From Chaetoderma sp. LZ-2023a (lineage: Eukaryota; Mollusca; Caudofoveata; Chaetodermatida; Chaetodermatidae): a DNA stretch of 64,000 nucleotides. The notes beneath the pieces are model-generated. The model was not told the origin of the DNA. It saw only the letters and a program-made list of their open reading frames with translations, and made no database searches. Each line of letters starts with the position of its first letter. Position 1 is the first letter of the stretch. The position numbers and the translations under genes were made by a program. The stretch lies in the NCBI GenBank assembly GCA_034401795.1, contig CM067363.1, positions 30,742,855 through 30,806,854 on the forward strand, in the 5' to 3' direction. Of this stretch, positions 47,109 to 58,277 are shown in pieces.

Positions 47109-47310
47109 CTGCATCCAGATCACAGCCATACAGTTCAAATCTCATCTTTCGTGGTGCAGGAGCAGCGCATGTAGAAAATTTCTTAGTAACAGGAGCATAC
47201 CTAAACTTAATTGCTTGAGCTCTAACAATGTGTTTGAAATGCCAATATTTTACTCTTTCATGACTAGCAAGTCCAAGAGTAAATTCCTTACGAATAGGTG
47301 AGAAAGCATT
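47109..47310 (-). CDS. F5/8 type C (discoidin) domain, final exon part
   Basis: This 202-nt minus-strand exon has an acceptor (ttcttgtacag) and a donor (GCAG before gtgagt). It reads NAFSPIRKEFTLGLASHERV, then YWHFKHIVRAQAIKFRYAPV and ends PRKMRFELYGCDLDA. The closing pattern (aromatic and basic residues, then MRFELYGC) is the hallmark end of an F5/8 type C domain, an extracellular carbohydrate- or lipid-binding module. It leaves one base of a split codon, which the exon at 40502 completes. Upstream exons with the rest of the domain must lie at higher coordinates; a possible one near 47640-47690 has an unclear phase. Confidence 0.75.
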
Positions 47311-47715
47311 CTGTACAAGAATAAAAATAAAAATATTATTTTAAAAGCTTTTAATATTATTTCAAAGTATTGCAAATTTGTTTATAAATGGTTTAATCAG
47401 CAGCAGCTAGGGTTTCAATCAAGGGATCTGATCTGTCACTCAAGTATATGATGTCATAATCAAATACATCAAGTTTAGACTGACGTTACAACACATAACA
47501 TATCGTAATGTTCTTCACGAACATTGAAAAGTTTGTCAAGTTACAAATTATATGTCTTTGATGTATTTACAATTTAATAAACACTCTGCCGAATATTTTG
47601 AAACTAATTTGACTGAAAGTAGCTTACCTATATAGTTACCTTGAAATTGGGATTCTGGGAATTCAGAGTTAGGTATATAAATCAATTCCACCCCGCGCAA
47701 CATGTGGGCCGAGTT

Positions 47716-47834
47716 TAGCTAGAAATGGAAGGAGCATAGCTAGAAATGGAAGGGGCATAGCTAGAAATGGAAGGGGCATAGCTAGAAATGGAAGGGGCAT
47801 AGCTAGAAATGGAAGGGGCATAGCTAGAAATGGA
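47716..47834. repeat. 21-bp minisatellite, six units
   Basis: Units of gctagaaatggaaggggcata, each 21 bp, are nearly identical. The antisense frame therefore repeats a seven-residue word (FLAMPLP); it is an artefact of the repeat. Confidence 0.95.
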
Positions 47835-47839
47835 TCATT

Positions 47840-49860
47840 TATTAAATTGCTTTCAAAACAAAAGGCTGAGGGGGCGTGCATCGCTTACCTGCAACATGAG
47901 AATTTGAACCAGGAACATGAAACATTTTTGGTGGGAATATAAACATTGCTGTAGGAAACAATGGAACACTAAATTGCAAATTGTGAAAATTTTGTCCTAA
48001 TTGTAGTCGGATTATATACTACGCGTTCTCACTGGCCTGCGAGGGGATTGCGCTCACTGGACAGTGGAAGTGTTACGAAGACGACTGCCGTTATCGTGCA
48101 TGCACAATTCCCAAACTTAAACTCTGTGCATTTCGAATTCGAATTCGTCAGTGAGAATCAAGAGTCGGTACACGCTAGCCAGATGACCTGTTGGATAATT
48201 CACCATTGCTCGCTTATTTAATAATGGACAGGAAAGAATTTTATATCGGTAAAAAACGTCTTCCCATCAGGGTTCTGAAATTATTTTCTGATTTCCTGTA
48301 CGATATCATGTCATGGAGATATCTTGAAATTAAAATACCTGTCACGTAAAAAAGATGCGGGACTGTGCTGACCTAGAGTCCCAGACCGGCGCAGCCAAAA
48401 TTTGTGTGTGCCAGCGAGTAAACAAAGACACTGATTGCTCGTGGATGAGAGAGGAGTCATTGACACCATCATCTATAGGAGGGTCGGTGTACCGCGATGT
48501 GGGTACGTGGCAGGAAACCTGTGTGTCTCGGGTCATCACACTGCCAGCTGCACCATCAGCCGTCTCTTGGCCCTTGTGCAAAGTTCTCAGCATAACAGCT
48601 GAATAACCTGTACTATCTACAAACCTGAGACACCCAGACCATATGATCATGTCCTATTTTTGGATCCCACTGATGGACTAGTGGGACAACAACTGAAATT
48701 TAGTCATAACACCACCTTTGACTACAACAAGAGCAACCGCCACATCTGAGCCAAGAAATTGGATGCCAGAGCATTAGCCTGGTCATTCCTACAAAACAAA
48801 CCCAGTTGGAGGCCATGACCACATGACATAGCCACTCTTAAGGATGGCATTCTGCTGGCAGAGTGCGAGCGGCACCTACAATTGACATGGCACCTTCAGA
48901 CCGCGGAAACGGCAACCCACTCATTTCAGCTCTCCTCATTTCATCTCTTCATCCTCATGAATTGATTGTTCTTTGTGTTATATATTGTACACGTGTTATA
49001 ATGGCACCTTTTTGAGAGCTGCATACCATTCTCCAAACTATTTCTGTTGAATCCACTGATTTTTCCTTGTCACCGTTCGAACTGTAAATTTTGCTGATAC
49101 CGGACTGCGCCGATAAGCTTATAATACTTCACGGATAAACAGAAAACTGTCTTAAACATTAAATGCTTTCTGTTGTTTGTGTCCCGCTAAGACTCATCTA
49201 AAAATGTGTCCTGATTTCCTGCATCCATCAAACATTGTACTGCACACGTAATTCGCTAACTAACTGTTACTCCTTCTACGATCATTTTTCTGATATCCCG
49301 CTATAATTATTATAATAATTTGTCTAACATTTCCCCTTAATTTTACAGGTCCTGCACCACCGAACCATTAGGTAAATAAAATTCTAATTATTGATTATAA
49401 TATTGTTCCCTGATGCCATATTTCTCTCTCTATTATTGCCAAGAACGGCACAGTTTCTTACCATTATTTGTTACATACATATATATAAGTACTTTTGGTA
49501 CCATAGCTGTACCAAAACTATATCTCAGGATAAGCGTCAATAATGAAAACTAGTTTGTTAAACTCATCTCAAATATTCATCTTATAAACATTGGGGTTTG
49601 GAAATGTCAATAACTACCAGGACAAAAGATATAGCTTTTGAACTGGTACACTAAAGGCCCACATGGTAAAACAACGACCATAGGTGTACCACCAAAAAAA
49701 TGGTAAATAATCGACCATAGCTGTACCAGACAAAGAATCGCCCATTTCCCCTGCCCCTGAGGGTGATATCAAAATTCCAATGTGCCATGCATTCAAGCTT
49801 CAATTCAAGTTTCGAAAGCAAGTCTTTGCTGATTAAATTGTCATTTGAAAAAAATTTAAT
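47840..49860. other. Mostly unassigned; one repeat head
   Basis: A repeat head near 47866 (ggctgagggggcgtgcatcg, then cttacctgc) is visible. At 48340-49150 there are open frames on both strands (up to 102 codons) with no recognisable domain and no supported splice structure. From 49150 to 49860 I see AT-rich non-coding sequence ending in a dispersed repeat. Confidence 0.4.
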
Positions 49861-50191
49861 AGTCCAGGCAAAATAAGGTTTTACTTGGAACAAATTTCAA
49901 CAGAACACCATACTAAAAGTCCTAAGAAATCCCTCATGGGGAAATATGCCTAATTTGCATAAATCCAATATGGCTGCCAAAGATCAATATTTTGCCATAT
50001 CTTTGCTCTCAGACATATTTGGATAATTTAAAATTCTAGAATAGCATTTCTGGACACCAGCTTGCATGTGGAACATAGTAAAATAGGTTTGGATGCGAAA
50101 TTCATTTGAATACACCCAAGATGGGCAATAAATAGCAATATTTTGGCATAAATTCATCTTTACATCAGATGGTATATTTTATTGATCTAAA
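49861..50191 (+). repeat. Left member of an inverted repeat pair
   Basis: It runs from agtccagg to atcagatggtatattttat. The reverse complement is at 57931-58277, with matching words such as agaacaccatactaaaagtc, tcctaagaaatccctcat and taatttgcataaatcc. The pair encloses about 7.7 kb. Confidence 0.85.
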
Positions 50192-50552
50192 ATTTTTGAC
50201 ATGGTTTTAACTCTATAACTTGCCAAGCTGCATGTACCTTATACTATTATTGCTATTGCTGTTGCTATTGCTGCTGCTGATCTTGCTGCTACTGCCACCG
50301 CCACCCCAACCTCGAATGGAGAAGTGTAGCATATGTAAAGAATCAAACTGATGGAAACCAACCGTTGTTCCTCAAACAAATGGCAGTGATGGAGTGAATC
50401 GCGCAAGCGTGGAACGTGGCAGTGATTTGAGAACAGTCCCAGGAGACTGCGTACATGTGGAATGTCGCCGTAGATATTGTAAATCGGAGAACATTGCATG
50501 TGACACAGAATGTCGCAACGGCCAGTTGAGGGTTTGATCTGATCTCCGTTCT

Positions 50553-52432
50553 GTTCAAACAGTATTCAATTTCCAGGAGCACTGCATGTTCTGTGGACAA
50601 CTTGCTAAATGTGATAAGAAACACTTAACAAAACGGAAATATCTTGATGTAATCCCAGTCAGAACAATGGACTTTCAGAATACTATACTTCACATTTGCA
50701 GGTCTCGAAATGACACATGGTCTGAAACAGTTTTAGGTAGAATGGCATCTGTCAGCTGGGCTTAGTGGTACACCACCATTTTGCATTATGGTTTCTGATA
50801 GACACACTTAATGTACATGGTTTCTCATGCTCCTATGCTGAGGTAAAAAGATATGAATGAAGTGAGGCAGTTGAACAAGGGACCGAAATACCTGGATATA
50901 CACACAAACATTATGTTCAATATTGTGCAGACAATGTAGATCATAATGTAGCAACCATCGATGGGACAGGGAGATTCCATGGGATGGGCATAATAGCTGC
51001 TGTTACACCACGAATACAAGCCCAGAGTAAACCCATTCCCAAGGTGCAGGTGACGGCTTCATATATTGCTGCAGTTGCCCAGATAAACATTGAGTATTTT
51101 AAGATCCCTTCAACAATCCCACCTCTCACCTATCTACCGCTTGTGCACATGGCAGTAGAAGATCCTACATCACACTTAGATGTGCTATCGACGACCTCCC
51201 TACTTCTTCACATGCCCAGGTCAGCATGGTCGGGCATGATGCAGATGTTACATCATGGGCAATACCCTGGCCAATCTTCTGTAATGTTCCTCCGAATGAT
51301 TGACCTTGATCCAAGTGATCCATCCTGTATCTACTCTACGATAAGATTTGTTTCCTCCCAGGCTAGACAATATGTCACACCCATACTCACATTCAACCAA
51401 CCATTATACTGGAAAGCCTGAACAATTATTCGGTCTCAGCCAATTGACATTTGACAGTGATCTCATGTATATTGTTCTCAGCCCCGGAGGATTTAACATG
51501 GAGATGAGCTCCCTGGGGAGCATTGGGCACCTTATGTCAGGCTCAGGACTGCAAGAACTGCTTGAGATTGTATATATTCGCAACATGGTGAGCCATATGC
51601 TGACTGGTAAGCCTGTGTCCAGAGCCATGCGTGGTCACATGCTGGTAGATGCTCACTGAACACAATTCTTGTGGCCAATGTATACAATGTGCCTGTACCA
51701 ACCAAAGAAACAGTAGAGAACACTGGTGTTGAGATAACAATAGAGAAAGTCCTGAGACAGATGCTGTAGGGATGCAGGTTAAACAAGATATTGTCACAAC
51801 AGACTTAACAGCAGCAACAGAACTGTATGAGGGTGCAGTATCTTCTGAATTGTCTGTGGAAGAAGTTTGTTCAGCAGAGGTATTAGTGAGAATCCAAAGT
51901 AAACTTAATAAGTATAAGGAAATGATGACTATCCGGACAGCACCACTCTGGATACAATATTTGAACATGGTGGACATCCTGAAGATTTCTCAAAGCTGAG
52001 CGGACAGGCAACTGGAGATTACACCTTCAAGCAGTCCGTGAAATGTTACCGTACTTTGTGGCATCTGGACAAACACTACATGCGAAATCTGCATACATTT
52101 ACCTGCAACTGATGCATCGTCTTACAGAAACGCATCCAGATGTCCACCAGAAATTTGAAGAAGGATACCACGTGGTGAGGCGCAGTGACAGATATTGGGC
52201 AGGACTGTCCACAGATCTAATCATGGAGCCTGTACTAATGAGAAGTGTCAAGACACATGGGGGTTTGACAAGCGGAAAAGGAATGACAGAGACACAGCAG
52301 TTAGTGTGGGTCCTTTCAATGCCAGCATGTGCAGCTATCAACGAGACCACACAGAATCTCAGATGTATCTCATTTGAAACCCGTGACCAGCACAAGGACA
52401 CATCAACAGCTAGACAAGCTAGATGTCAGTGA
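50553..52432 (+). pseudogene. PIN-like family copy, N-terminal and central parts
   Basis: Plus-strand pieces follow the family order. An N-terminal Cys pair (FQEHCMFCGQLAKCDKKH, 50.58 kb) is followed by an internal deletion, then VVHHHFALWFLIDTLNVHG, SCSYAEVKRYE, a stop, YCADNVDHNVATIDGTG, GMGIIAAVTPR, DPSCIYSTIRFV and TFNQPLYWKA. After frameshifts come IVYIRNMVSHMLTGK, RTAPLWIQYLNMVDI, MLPYFVASGQTLHAK and RYWAGLSTDLIMEPVLMR. The last two correspond to ILPFLAAAGHNTYAK and RFWSGTWSDMTIEQSLM in the 41-46 kb copy. The nuclease-like part is absent here. The reading ends against a (GA)n tract at 52453. Stops and frameshifts make it non-functional. Confidence 0.8.
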
Positions 52433-52450
52433 CCCTATCGTATCAGCTAT

Positions 52451-52452
<2 letters not shown>

Positions 52453-52507
<55 letters not shown>
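52453..52507. repeat. (GA)n microsatellite
   Basis: About 27 uninterrupted GA units. It marks the downstream limit of the PIN-like reading at 50.6-52.4 kb. Confidence 0.98.
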
Positions 52508-52511
<4 letters not shown>

Positions 52512-54071
52512 AATTAATTAACCTATTCAATGCTGTTCCTGTATGGTTGAACTGATAAATTTCATACTTTCACATTTGCTGCAACAGAAATGATACCGTC
52601 ACTAATCGAAAATCACAAAATGTATTAATTATCTTGCCATTGCTAAGTTTCACACCGTGTGTCCAGAAATATCATATATTTTATATTACCTACTGGAAAC
52701 ACGTCCAACAATTAAAATAAAAGTACGAATCACGTGACACATGGACTTTCTCAGACTATGCGCGCAAACTAAAACAAAGGTTTATTAACTGTCCCAGTGC
52801 TAATATTTGGTATGGTTTCAAACCTCAGACCCTATGTAAAACCTCGAAGTGAAAGTTGAAGCAAAGAAAATCTGATCACTGCCAGTGTTTCCATTTTTCT
52901 GACACCGTACCATTTCACAATGGATCCTGTGCACTTGTATTCAACATTTCAGGGAATTCCCAGCTTCATTCACAAGAAAAGTTGATTTTACAAGCGAAAG
53001 TCATTCCCGTCTTTGCTGACCATGCAGCGGATGTTGTCGCAACAGGAAGAGTTTTGTCATTTCAAAGATTCCAGCCATATTCAGAAAACGATGGTAGATC
53101 TGGGTGTGGTATGTGGGCACATTTATCAACAAGTGAGGATTGATTTGGTGGGAGCATTTTCATTTGTGCATATCTGAACTTAGAAACGCATGACTTCTTC
53201 ATTCTGGCATGCCAATATATTGGTCTGCGCTAGCCCTGCACACTGCCTTTAGTAGACTCATTACATTTTTAATTATTTCTTTTCGTATTTGTTTCGCCCG
53301 TGAATCTGCATAAATGATGTTGTGGCTTGCAGATTTATTTCGTGGCTCTGTGCAATAAATGAATCTTTACCAATCTGATATGGACAAGTAGATGTATAGT
53401 CTGCAACGATGCTATGTGGACATGCTCTGCACGCCAGATCGGAAGAGTGCTACCTTGGATAGCAAAATTAGCAATGTCTTCCGATCCAATTAGATTCGAA
53501 ATATTTACCTAACAGTACGTCTTTTGTAAGTTTCTGGATGATGTTTCGACAGTCATGACAGTGTAGTCGGTTATTACCATGCAGATAACATCAGGAACAT
53601 TGCTACATGCTAAAATCTACTCCACATGTTCTTCCTTTATAGTACAAAGTGTATGAAGAATGACATGTTGATCCGCCTCTCCACGGAATTGATTAAGCAT
53701 CGATATTAGTGTCTTTAGCTGTTTCAGTTTAAAGTATCACTGAATCCACCAGCAAAGTACGACAGAATATACTAGTCCATATACTCAGTAGACAATGCTG
53801 TAGAAAGTTGTCATTATTTATGGAAAATGAAAAGAAACCATTTGGATCTGGAGCAGAAAAAACATGCATGACTTCGTAGGTTCTCAAGACGTGGTTTTTA
53901 ATTCGATGTTGACTTCCACTTTCCTTCAAACGGATCTATTCATATCTGTCACTACAAAAATAAAGAATTCTTGTTTCACATGGGAATATTGTTAGAAGCT
54001 TTGCTTGTTTTGCCTGTTTGCGATTGTGTCATGCAGTTTGTCCTTATAGAATAATGACCATTTCTGAATTA
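52508..54071. other. Unassigned; one possible decayed discoidin-like exon
   Basis: On the minus strand at about 53265-53140, YWHARMKKSCVSKFRYAQ resembles YWHFKHIVRAQAIKFRYAP of the exon at 47.2 kb. No clean donor follows, so it may be a broken duplicate exon. A plus-strand frame of 95 codons (52856-53143) has no recognisable domain. The rest is AT-rich. Confidence 0.35.
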
Positions 54072-54097
54072 TACACCTGTGCAAAAGTTAAGCACCA
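54072..54097 (+). repeat. Tc1 left terminal inverted repeat
   Basis: It is 26 bp and identical to the reverse complement of 55702-55727. A TA dinucleotide precedes it. Confidence 0.97.
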
Positions 54098-54382
54098 GCA
54101 AAAACAATAGAACGTAGAAACATGATGGTACAACTAGGCTGCCATACTTTTTGTCCCCGTGTTAGCTGACATAATTCCAAGTACGAAATGCACATGCATG
54201 CATGACTTCACGCCGCTTGATGTCCGTGCGTGGCGGGAAACAGCACACGTGTTCAGTTATGTAAAAGTCCAGTTTGAGGTGTAGAACATTACATACAGAT
54301 TTAGGCGACAAGATTAGGAATTTTGTGTTCATGACCGTGGTTTATTTGTACAGAGTGAATTAGCTCTTGATTGTGAACCGAT

Positions 54383-55405
54383 ATGGCAAGACGAAGGTTA
54401 AGTGATCGTGTGAAATGGCAAATCATAGGCATGCATACCACTGGTATGTCATGCAGAGAGATTGGCAGACAGCTGAACATTAACCATACTGTAATCAGTC
54501 GTTTGATTGCAAAACATGGGCAAACTAACGAGGTGAAGGACAGGCCTAGATCTGGAAGACCGAAGAAGACTACTGCCCGTGATGATCGAGCCCTAGTACG
54601 CCTTGTTAGGAGATCTCCATTCACCAACAGCAGAGTGCTCAGCCAGCAATGGGAAACGCGCAATAGAGTGTCAATGTCTACCGTCAAAAGGAGACTGTAT
54701 GCTGCTGGCATGAAAGCTAGGAGACCTGTCAGACGTCCTCTCCTCACTGCACACCACAAAGAGGAGCGTCCGAGGTGGTGCAACGAAAGAAGACACTGGA
54801 ACATGAGATCCTGGAGACGGGTACACTGGTCCGATGAAAGTCGGTTCCTGCTTCATGCCACAGATGGTCGAACTCGTGTATGGAGGTCCAGACGCACGGC
54901 GTACGACCAACGTAACATCATGGAAGAAGTTCCATTTGGTGGAGGTTCCGTTATGATATGGGGGTGCATCTCATTTGATTGTAAGCTGGATCTGTTGACT
55001 GTACCTGGAACACTAAATGGACAAAGATATCAAGATTCCATACTGGATAGAGTTGTGGTCCCTCATTTTGTAAATCATGCACCTGGAACCCACCCTATAT
55101 TCATGGATGACAATGCCCGACCACATCGTGCTAGAGCTGTGCATGAATACCTCCGCCAGAATGCCATCGAAACCCTACCATGGCCAGCAAGGAGCCCTGA
55201 CATGAACCCTATTGAGCATATCTGGGACATTCTGGGAAACATGGTGAGGAGGGATCCTCCTGTGCAGAACCTACAGGAATTAACAGACGCACTCCATCTT
55301 GAATGGCAACGAATACCACAATGGCGTATCAGTCGGTTGGTGACCAGCATGAGACGTCGTGTCCAGGCCGTCATCCAGGCACAAGGTGGATATACCCGGT
55401 ATTAA
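54383..55405 (+). CDS. Tc1-family DD34E transposase, intact (340 aa)
   Basis: A cut-and-paste transposase that would bind the element's terminal repeats and move it into TA sites; it acts in the nucleus. Residues 5-45 form the first helix-turn-helix (IIGMHTTGMSCREIGRQLNI), GRPKK (58-62) is an AT-hook-like linker, and residues 64-112 are the second DNA-binding part. The catalytic residues are D151 (HWSDESRF), D243 (MDDNARPH) and E278 (MNPIEHIWD), with 34 residues between the second D and E, as in Tc1. The length is normal for the family (about 340). The ATG at 54383 is the first in frame and gives a complete N-terminal domain. There are no stops or frameshifts, so the protein could be active. 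No intron is needed. It is the only clearly intact mobile-element gene in the window. Confidence 0.97.
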   Translation: MARRRLSDRVKWQIIGMHTTGMSCREIGRQLNINHTVISRLIAKHGQTNEVKDRPRSGRPKKTTARDDRALVRLVRRSPFTNSRVLSQQWETRNRVSMSTVKRRLYAAGMKARRPVRRPLLTAHHKEERPRWCNERRHWNMRSWRRVHWSDESRFLLHATDGRTRVWRSRRTAYDQRNIMEEVPFGGGSVMIWGCISFDCKLDLLTVPGTLNGQRYQDSILDRVVVPHFVNHAPGTHPIFMDDNARPHRARAVHEYLRQNAIETLPWPARSPDMNPIEHIWDILGNMVRRDPPVQNLQELTDALHLEWQRIPQWRISRLVTSMRRRVQAVIQAQGGYTRY

Positions 55406-55701
55406 TAATGACAGTCTCAAACTCGTGCACAGATGTTAAACTTCGTTTTCAGACACCATTAATGACAATCTAGCCACGTGTGTCAACTGTAGGGCAATAG
55501 TTGTCAGTTGTGTCAACGTAACCATATTCAGGCCTCGTTTTCAAGTTCAAACAAAAACATAGTGTTTCCCCACCATCATAATCAGCATTCCTCTAGTTGC
55601 ATTATTACCTCTTGCACTAAGATGGATGGGTACATAAATGTTTATGCTATTGCTTTCTTCATAGCACATGAATATACCCTCGCATGTGCGTAAAAATAGG
55701 G

Positions 55702-55727
55702 TGGTGCTTAACTTTTGCACAGGTGTA
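55702..55727 (-). repeat. Tc1 right terminal inverted repeat
   Basis: A 26-bp perfect partner of 54072-54097, followed by TA at 55728-55729. Confidence 0.97.
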
Positions 55728-56055
55728 TAGATGCATAGCGGCACAGATGATTCAGTCTCTTTCAATAGTGTTTAACAAAGTTTAATTTTATGCCATCTGA
55801 CTGTCGTTTGTGAAGAGCGAGGGTGGGGGGGGGGGGAGGGAATCGCATTGCATTCATATTCAACAATGACATGGAATACACCAGCTTGCCCACCGCATGC
55901 TACATACAATCTGTGTCATTATTATCAGGTGTGAGGTCTGTGCATTTCTGAAATGGCTTTAACAACATTTTACTCTCCATTTCATGTACATGAAACGTGT
56001 TCAGCGTTGCAATTTTCGTTCAATGGATCATGCATGGGTCAGAGCCAAGTATTTC

Positions 56056-56697
56056 CTAGAGGCCTGCGGCATCAAAATTTATTAGGTCATTCTGTACTTG
56101 GTCGTCAGTAATTGCACCAGTGTCGATATTGATTAGGTGTGCTACGGGCCTGGTGAAAGGACTGGCTTCAAAACTAATATGACGTGTTTCACGTAAGTCT
56201 TTTCTCTGTAACATGTTGGTGGTTTCGCCACTACCGTTGTGTATCTGTGTCAGATCTGACATGGAGAATAGCCTTTACCCGAGGCTTACTTGAAGCCAAT
56301 CTATACGTTGATCGTGCCGCCACATTGAGGATTATGCTATCTAAACCACTTTCTACCTTAGCATCTGCATGACATGTCTTCCATACCAGCATGTCTGGCG
56401 GTATGCCGTTGTGGTTTCTCTCTACCCATCTCCATGCGAAAGCTCCATCCATAAATACACTATGAACTAAATGGCCAATTGTTGGTAGCTATTTCATTCC
56501 ATGTAAGAGACTGCTAATCGAATGGCCACTGTGAGATATGGTAACATTTTGTCAGCTCCTTTCCAATTTGCCTCCCGCTCATAGACCAGGAATCTCTGTA
56601 AATTATCAGCCATCATACCTATTAACCGAAAGATGGCGGTTGGGTTATCATTAATTGACACTGTCATCAATGGAATACATGAATGATTGTCGCTCAT
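56056..56697 (-). pseudogene. Fragment of a PIN-like family protein (middle part)
   Basis: Minus-strand frames read LQRFLVYEREANWKGADKML (like the 'fight' region MLFIRAERTGCWKLHL in the 41-46 kb copy), LPYLTVAIRLAVS, then AWRWVERNHNGIPPDMLVWK, a counterpart of FWSGTWSDMTIEQS, and later KPRVKAILH. Frameshifts separate these pieces. It is opposite in strand to the neighbouring fragments at 50.6 and 57.0 kb and more like the lineage at 8.3-10.7 kb, so it is a separate insertion. Confidence 0.6.
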
Positions 56698-57040
56698 CTA
56701 TGTTAGCTTGTATACCACCTAGCGTATCTAAATGCTAATTTGACATTATATTCTTTGCTACAAACTATGCTCAGCATCGCCATCACACACAAATCTGCCA
56801 TTTTCTTGTAACCACTCTTCAAACACCTCTAATTGCAATGAGCGGCATAGTAAACGTCCACAAGATCGAGTTTTGCGACAAATCGCACACATAACAATAT
56901 ATATTCTGTAAGTCAGTTGATACGATACGTCAAAGAATGGCGCTTATCTGATTTCCAAGGCAGATATACACAATTCTTTACATTTACGACCGTGACCTAC
57001 ATTTCAAGGTCAGTGACGTTTAACATCCATATCCGCAAGG

Positions 57041-57781
57041 ATGTCTAGTGAGATGGTATTCTCCATGGTTCAAGGATCATTTTGGTATATGCAATCGTTT
57101 GACAGCAGACCGGTCCCAAAATTCCAAAATTTGGGCACCTTGGTCCCAAGGTATAAGATGTTTGTTTATTTAGTCAAAAAGGATAAGTGGCTAAAAAGGT
57201 CATCATGGCAGTTGGAGAAAAAGCACTGGTATCTCTATAATTATAATGGTGGTGCAAAAGAGGAAGGACTGGATAGCTTGCGATACAGGCTGTTTCTTGA
57301 TAAAGTTTCTAAGAGCACATCACACGTGGACCCGCAAACTCTACCACCAACCTCTGCTGCTGCAAAATACCAGTGTCTCTGTGTATACTATCAGATGATG
57401 GAGTGGAAAGGGACAGGTAGCAATATGAAGCCAGAAGAGTGGGGATGGCACACGCTTGATGAAAGATACGTGCCAATACAGACCGACAAGCCTGCTGCAC
57501 TGTCATGGCTATTGGATTTCATCTACTGCAGCTGTAAAACGGACTGCAGTACAAGGTGTACATACCAAAATACGGGCTGCCCCGCACTGCTGTCTGTAGA
57601 GTGCCGTGGAACAAGTTGTACCACCCAGAGCTGCCAGATTTCACTGATGATTATGATTAACATGATCGTCCTTGTGGAGAATATTTCGCAGTCACACATT
57701 AGCCTCATCAGAGATCATTATAGTACTCGCTGTCATCTATTCGATTACTTAACAGTTAATACTCACCCACCAATCCATTAA
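57041..57781 (+). pseudogene. PIN-like family copy, C-terminal part
   Basis: The 246-codon frame contains HWYLYNYNGGAKEEGLDSLR, VDPQTLPPTSAAAKYQCLCV, MKPEEWGWHTLDERYVPIQT and a Cys-rich end (FIYCSCKTDCSTRCTYQNTG, then ECRGTSC). These correspond to LDELRYLNVV, MPPTSRAMYYHSLRV and the IRCSCKSERC tail of the 41-46 kb copy. The region before HWYLYN does not read as the nuclease core. Orientation matches the N-terminal part at 50.6-52.4 kb, so both may come from one element later broken by insertions and deletions. The frame is open, but it lacks the upstream protein and is not expected to function. Confidence 0.75.
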
Positions 57782-57827
57782 TCAACCTATTCATCTATCC
57801 AGCCACCTGCTCATTTATTTATCTTTA

Positions 57828-57872
57828 CATAGATAGATAGAGATAGATAGATAGACAGCATGACAGACAGAC

Positions 57873-57930
<58 letters not shown>
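57828..57930. repeat. (GATA)n microsatellite
   Basis: GATA and GACA repeats, about 100 bp, ending directly at the right member of the inverted repeat pair. Confidence 0.97.
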
Positions 57931-57934
<4 letters not shown>

Positions 57935-58277
57935 AATATACCATCTGATTACAGCAATTTATGGTAAAATATTGTTATTTAATGACCATCGTAGGTATAT
58001 TCAAATGAATTTTACATCCAAACCTATTTTCCTATGTTCCACATGTAAGCTGCCATATTCTAGAATTTTAAATTACCCAAATATGTTGTCTGAAAACAAA
58101 GATAAGGAAAAATATTGATATTTGGTGGCCATATCGGATTTATGCAAATTAGATATAATTCCCCATGAGGGATTTCTTAGGACTTTTAGTATGGTGTTCT
58201 GGTGACCTAATAGAATTGCACTGTGGTAAAAAAAATTGTTGCAATTTGTTACAAGTTGAGTGAAAAATATGGCTAAA
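57931..58277 (-). repeat. Right member of an inverted repeat pair
   Basis: Reverse complement of 49861-50191, with its outer end at cctggact. The inner end abuts the GATA tract. Confidence 0.85.

Larger units (their letters stand above)
54072..55727 (+). mobile_element. Complete Tc1-type transposon
   Basis: The element is 1,656 bp with perfect 26-bp terminal inverted repeats: 54072-54097 (tacacctgtgcaaaagttaa...) and 55702-55727. It is flanked by TA on both sides (54070-54071 and 55728-55729), the Tc1/mariner target duplication. The single gene is intact. Perfect ends and an open transposase indicate a recent insertion. Confidence 0.97.

Noticed and set aside
47638-47690. Candidate upstream F5/8C exon (QFQGNY before gtaagc)
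   Set aside because: The GNY word fits the domain, but the phase does not match the next exon, and an alternative donor would give another frame. It is too uncertain to list as an exon.
53436-53447. agatcggaagag, identical to the start of a common sequencing adapter
   Set aside because: Only 12 bases match and the next base differs from both standard adapters. A chance match in 64 kb is unlikely but possible, and the flanks read as normal sequence. It would need read-level inspection.
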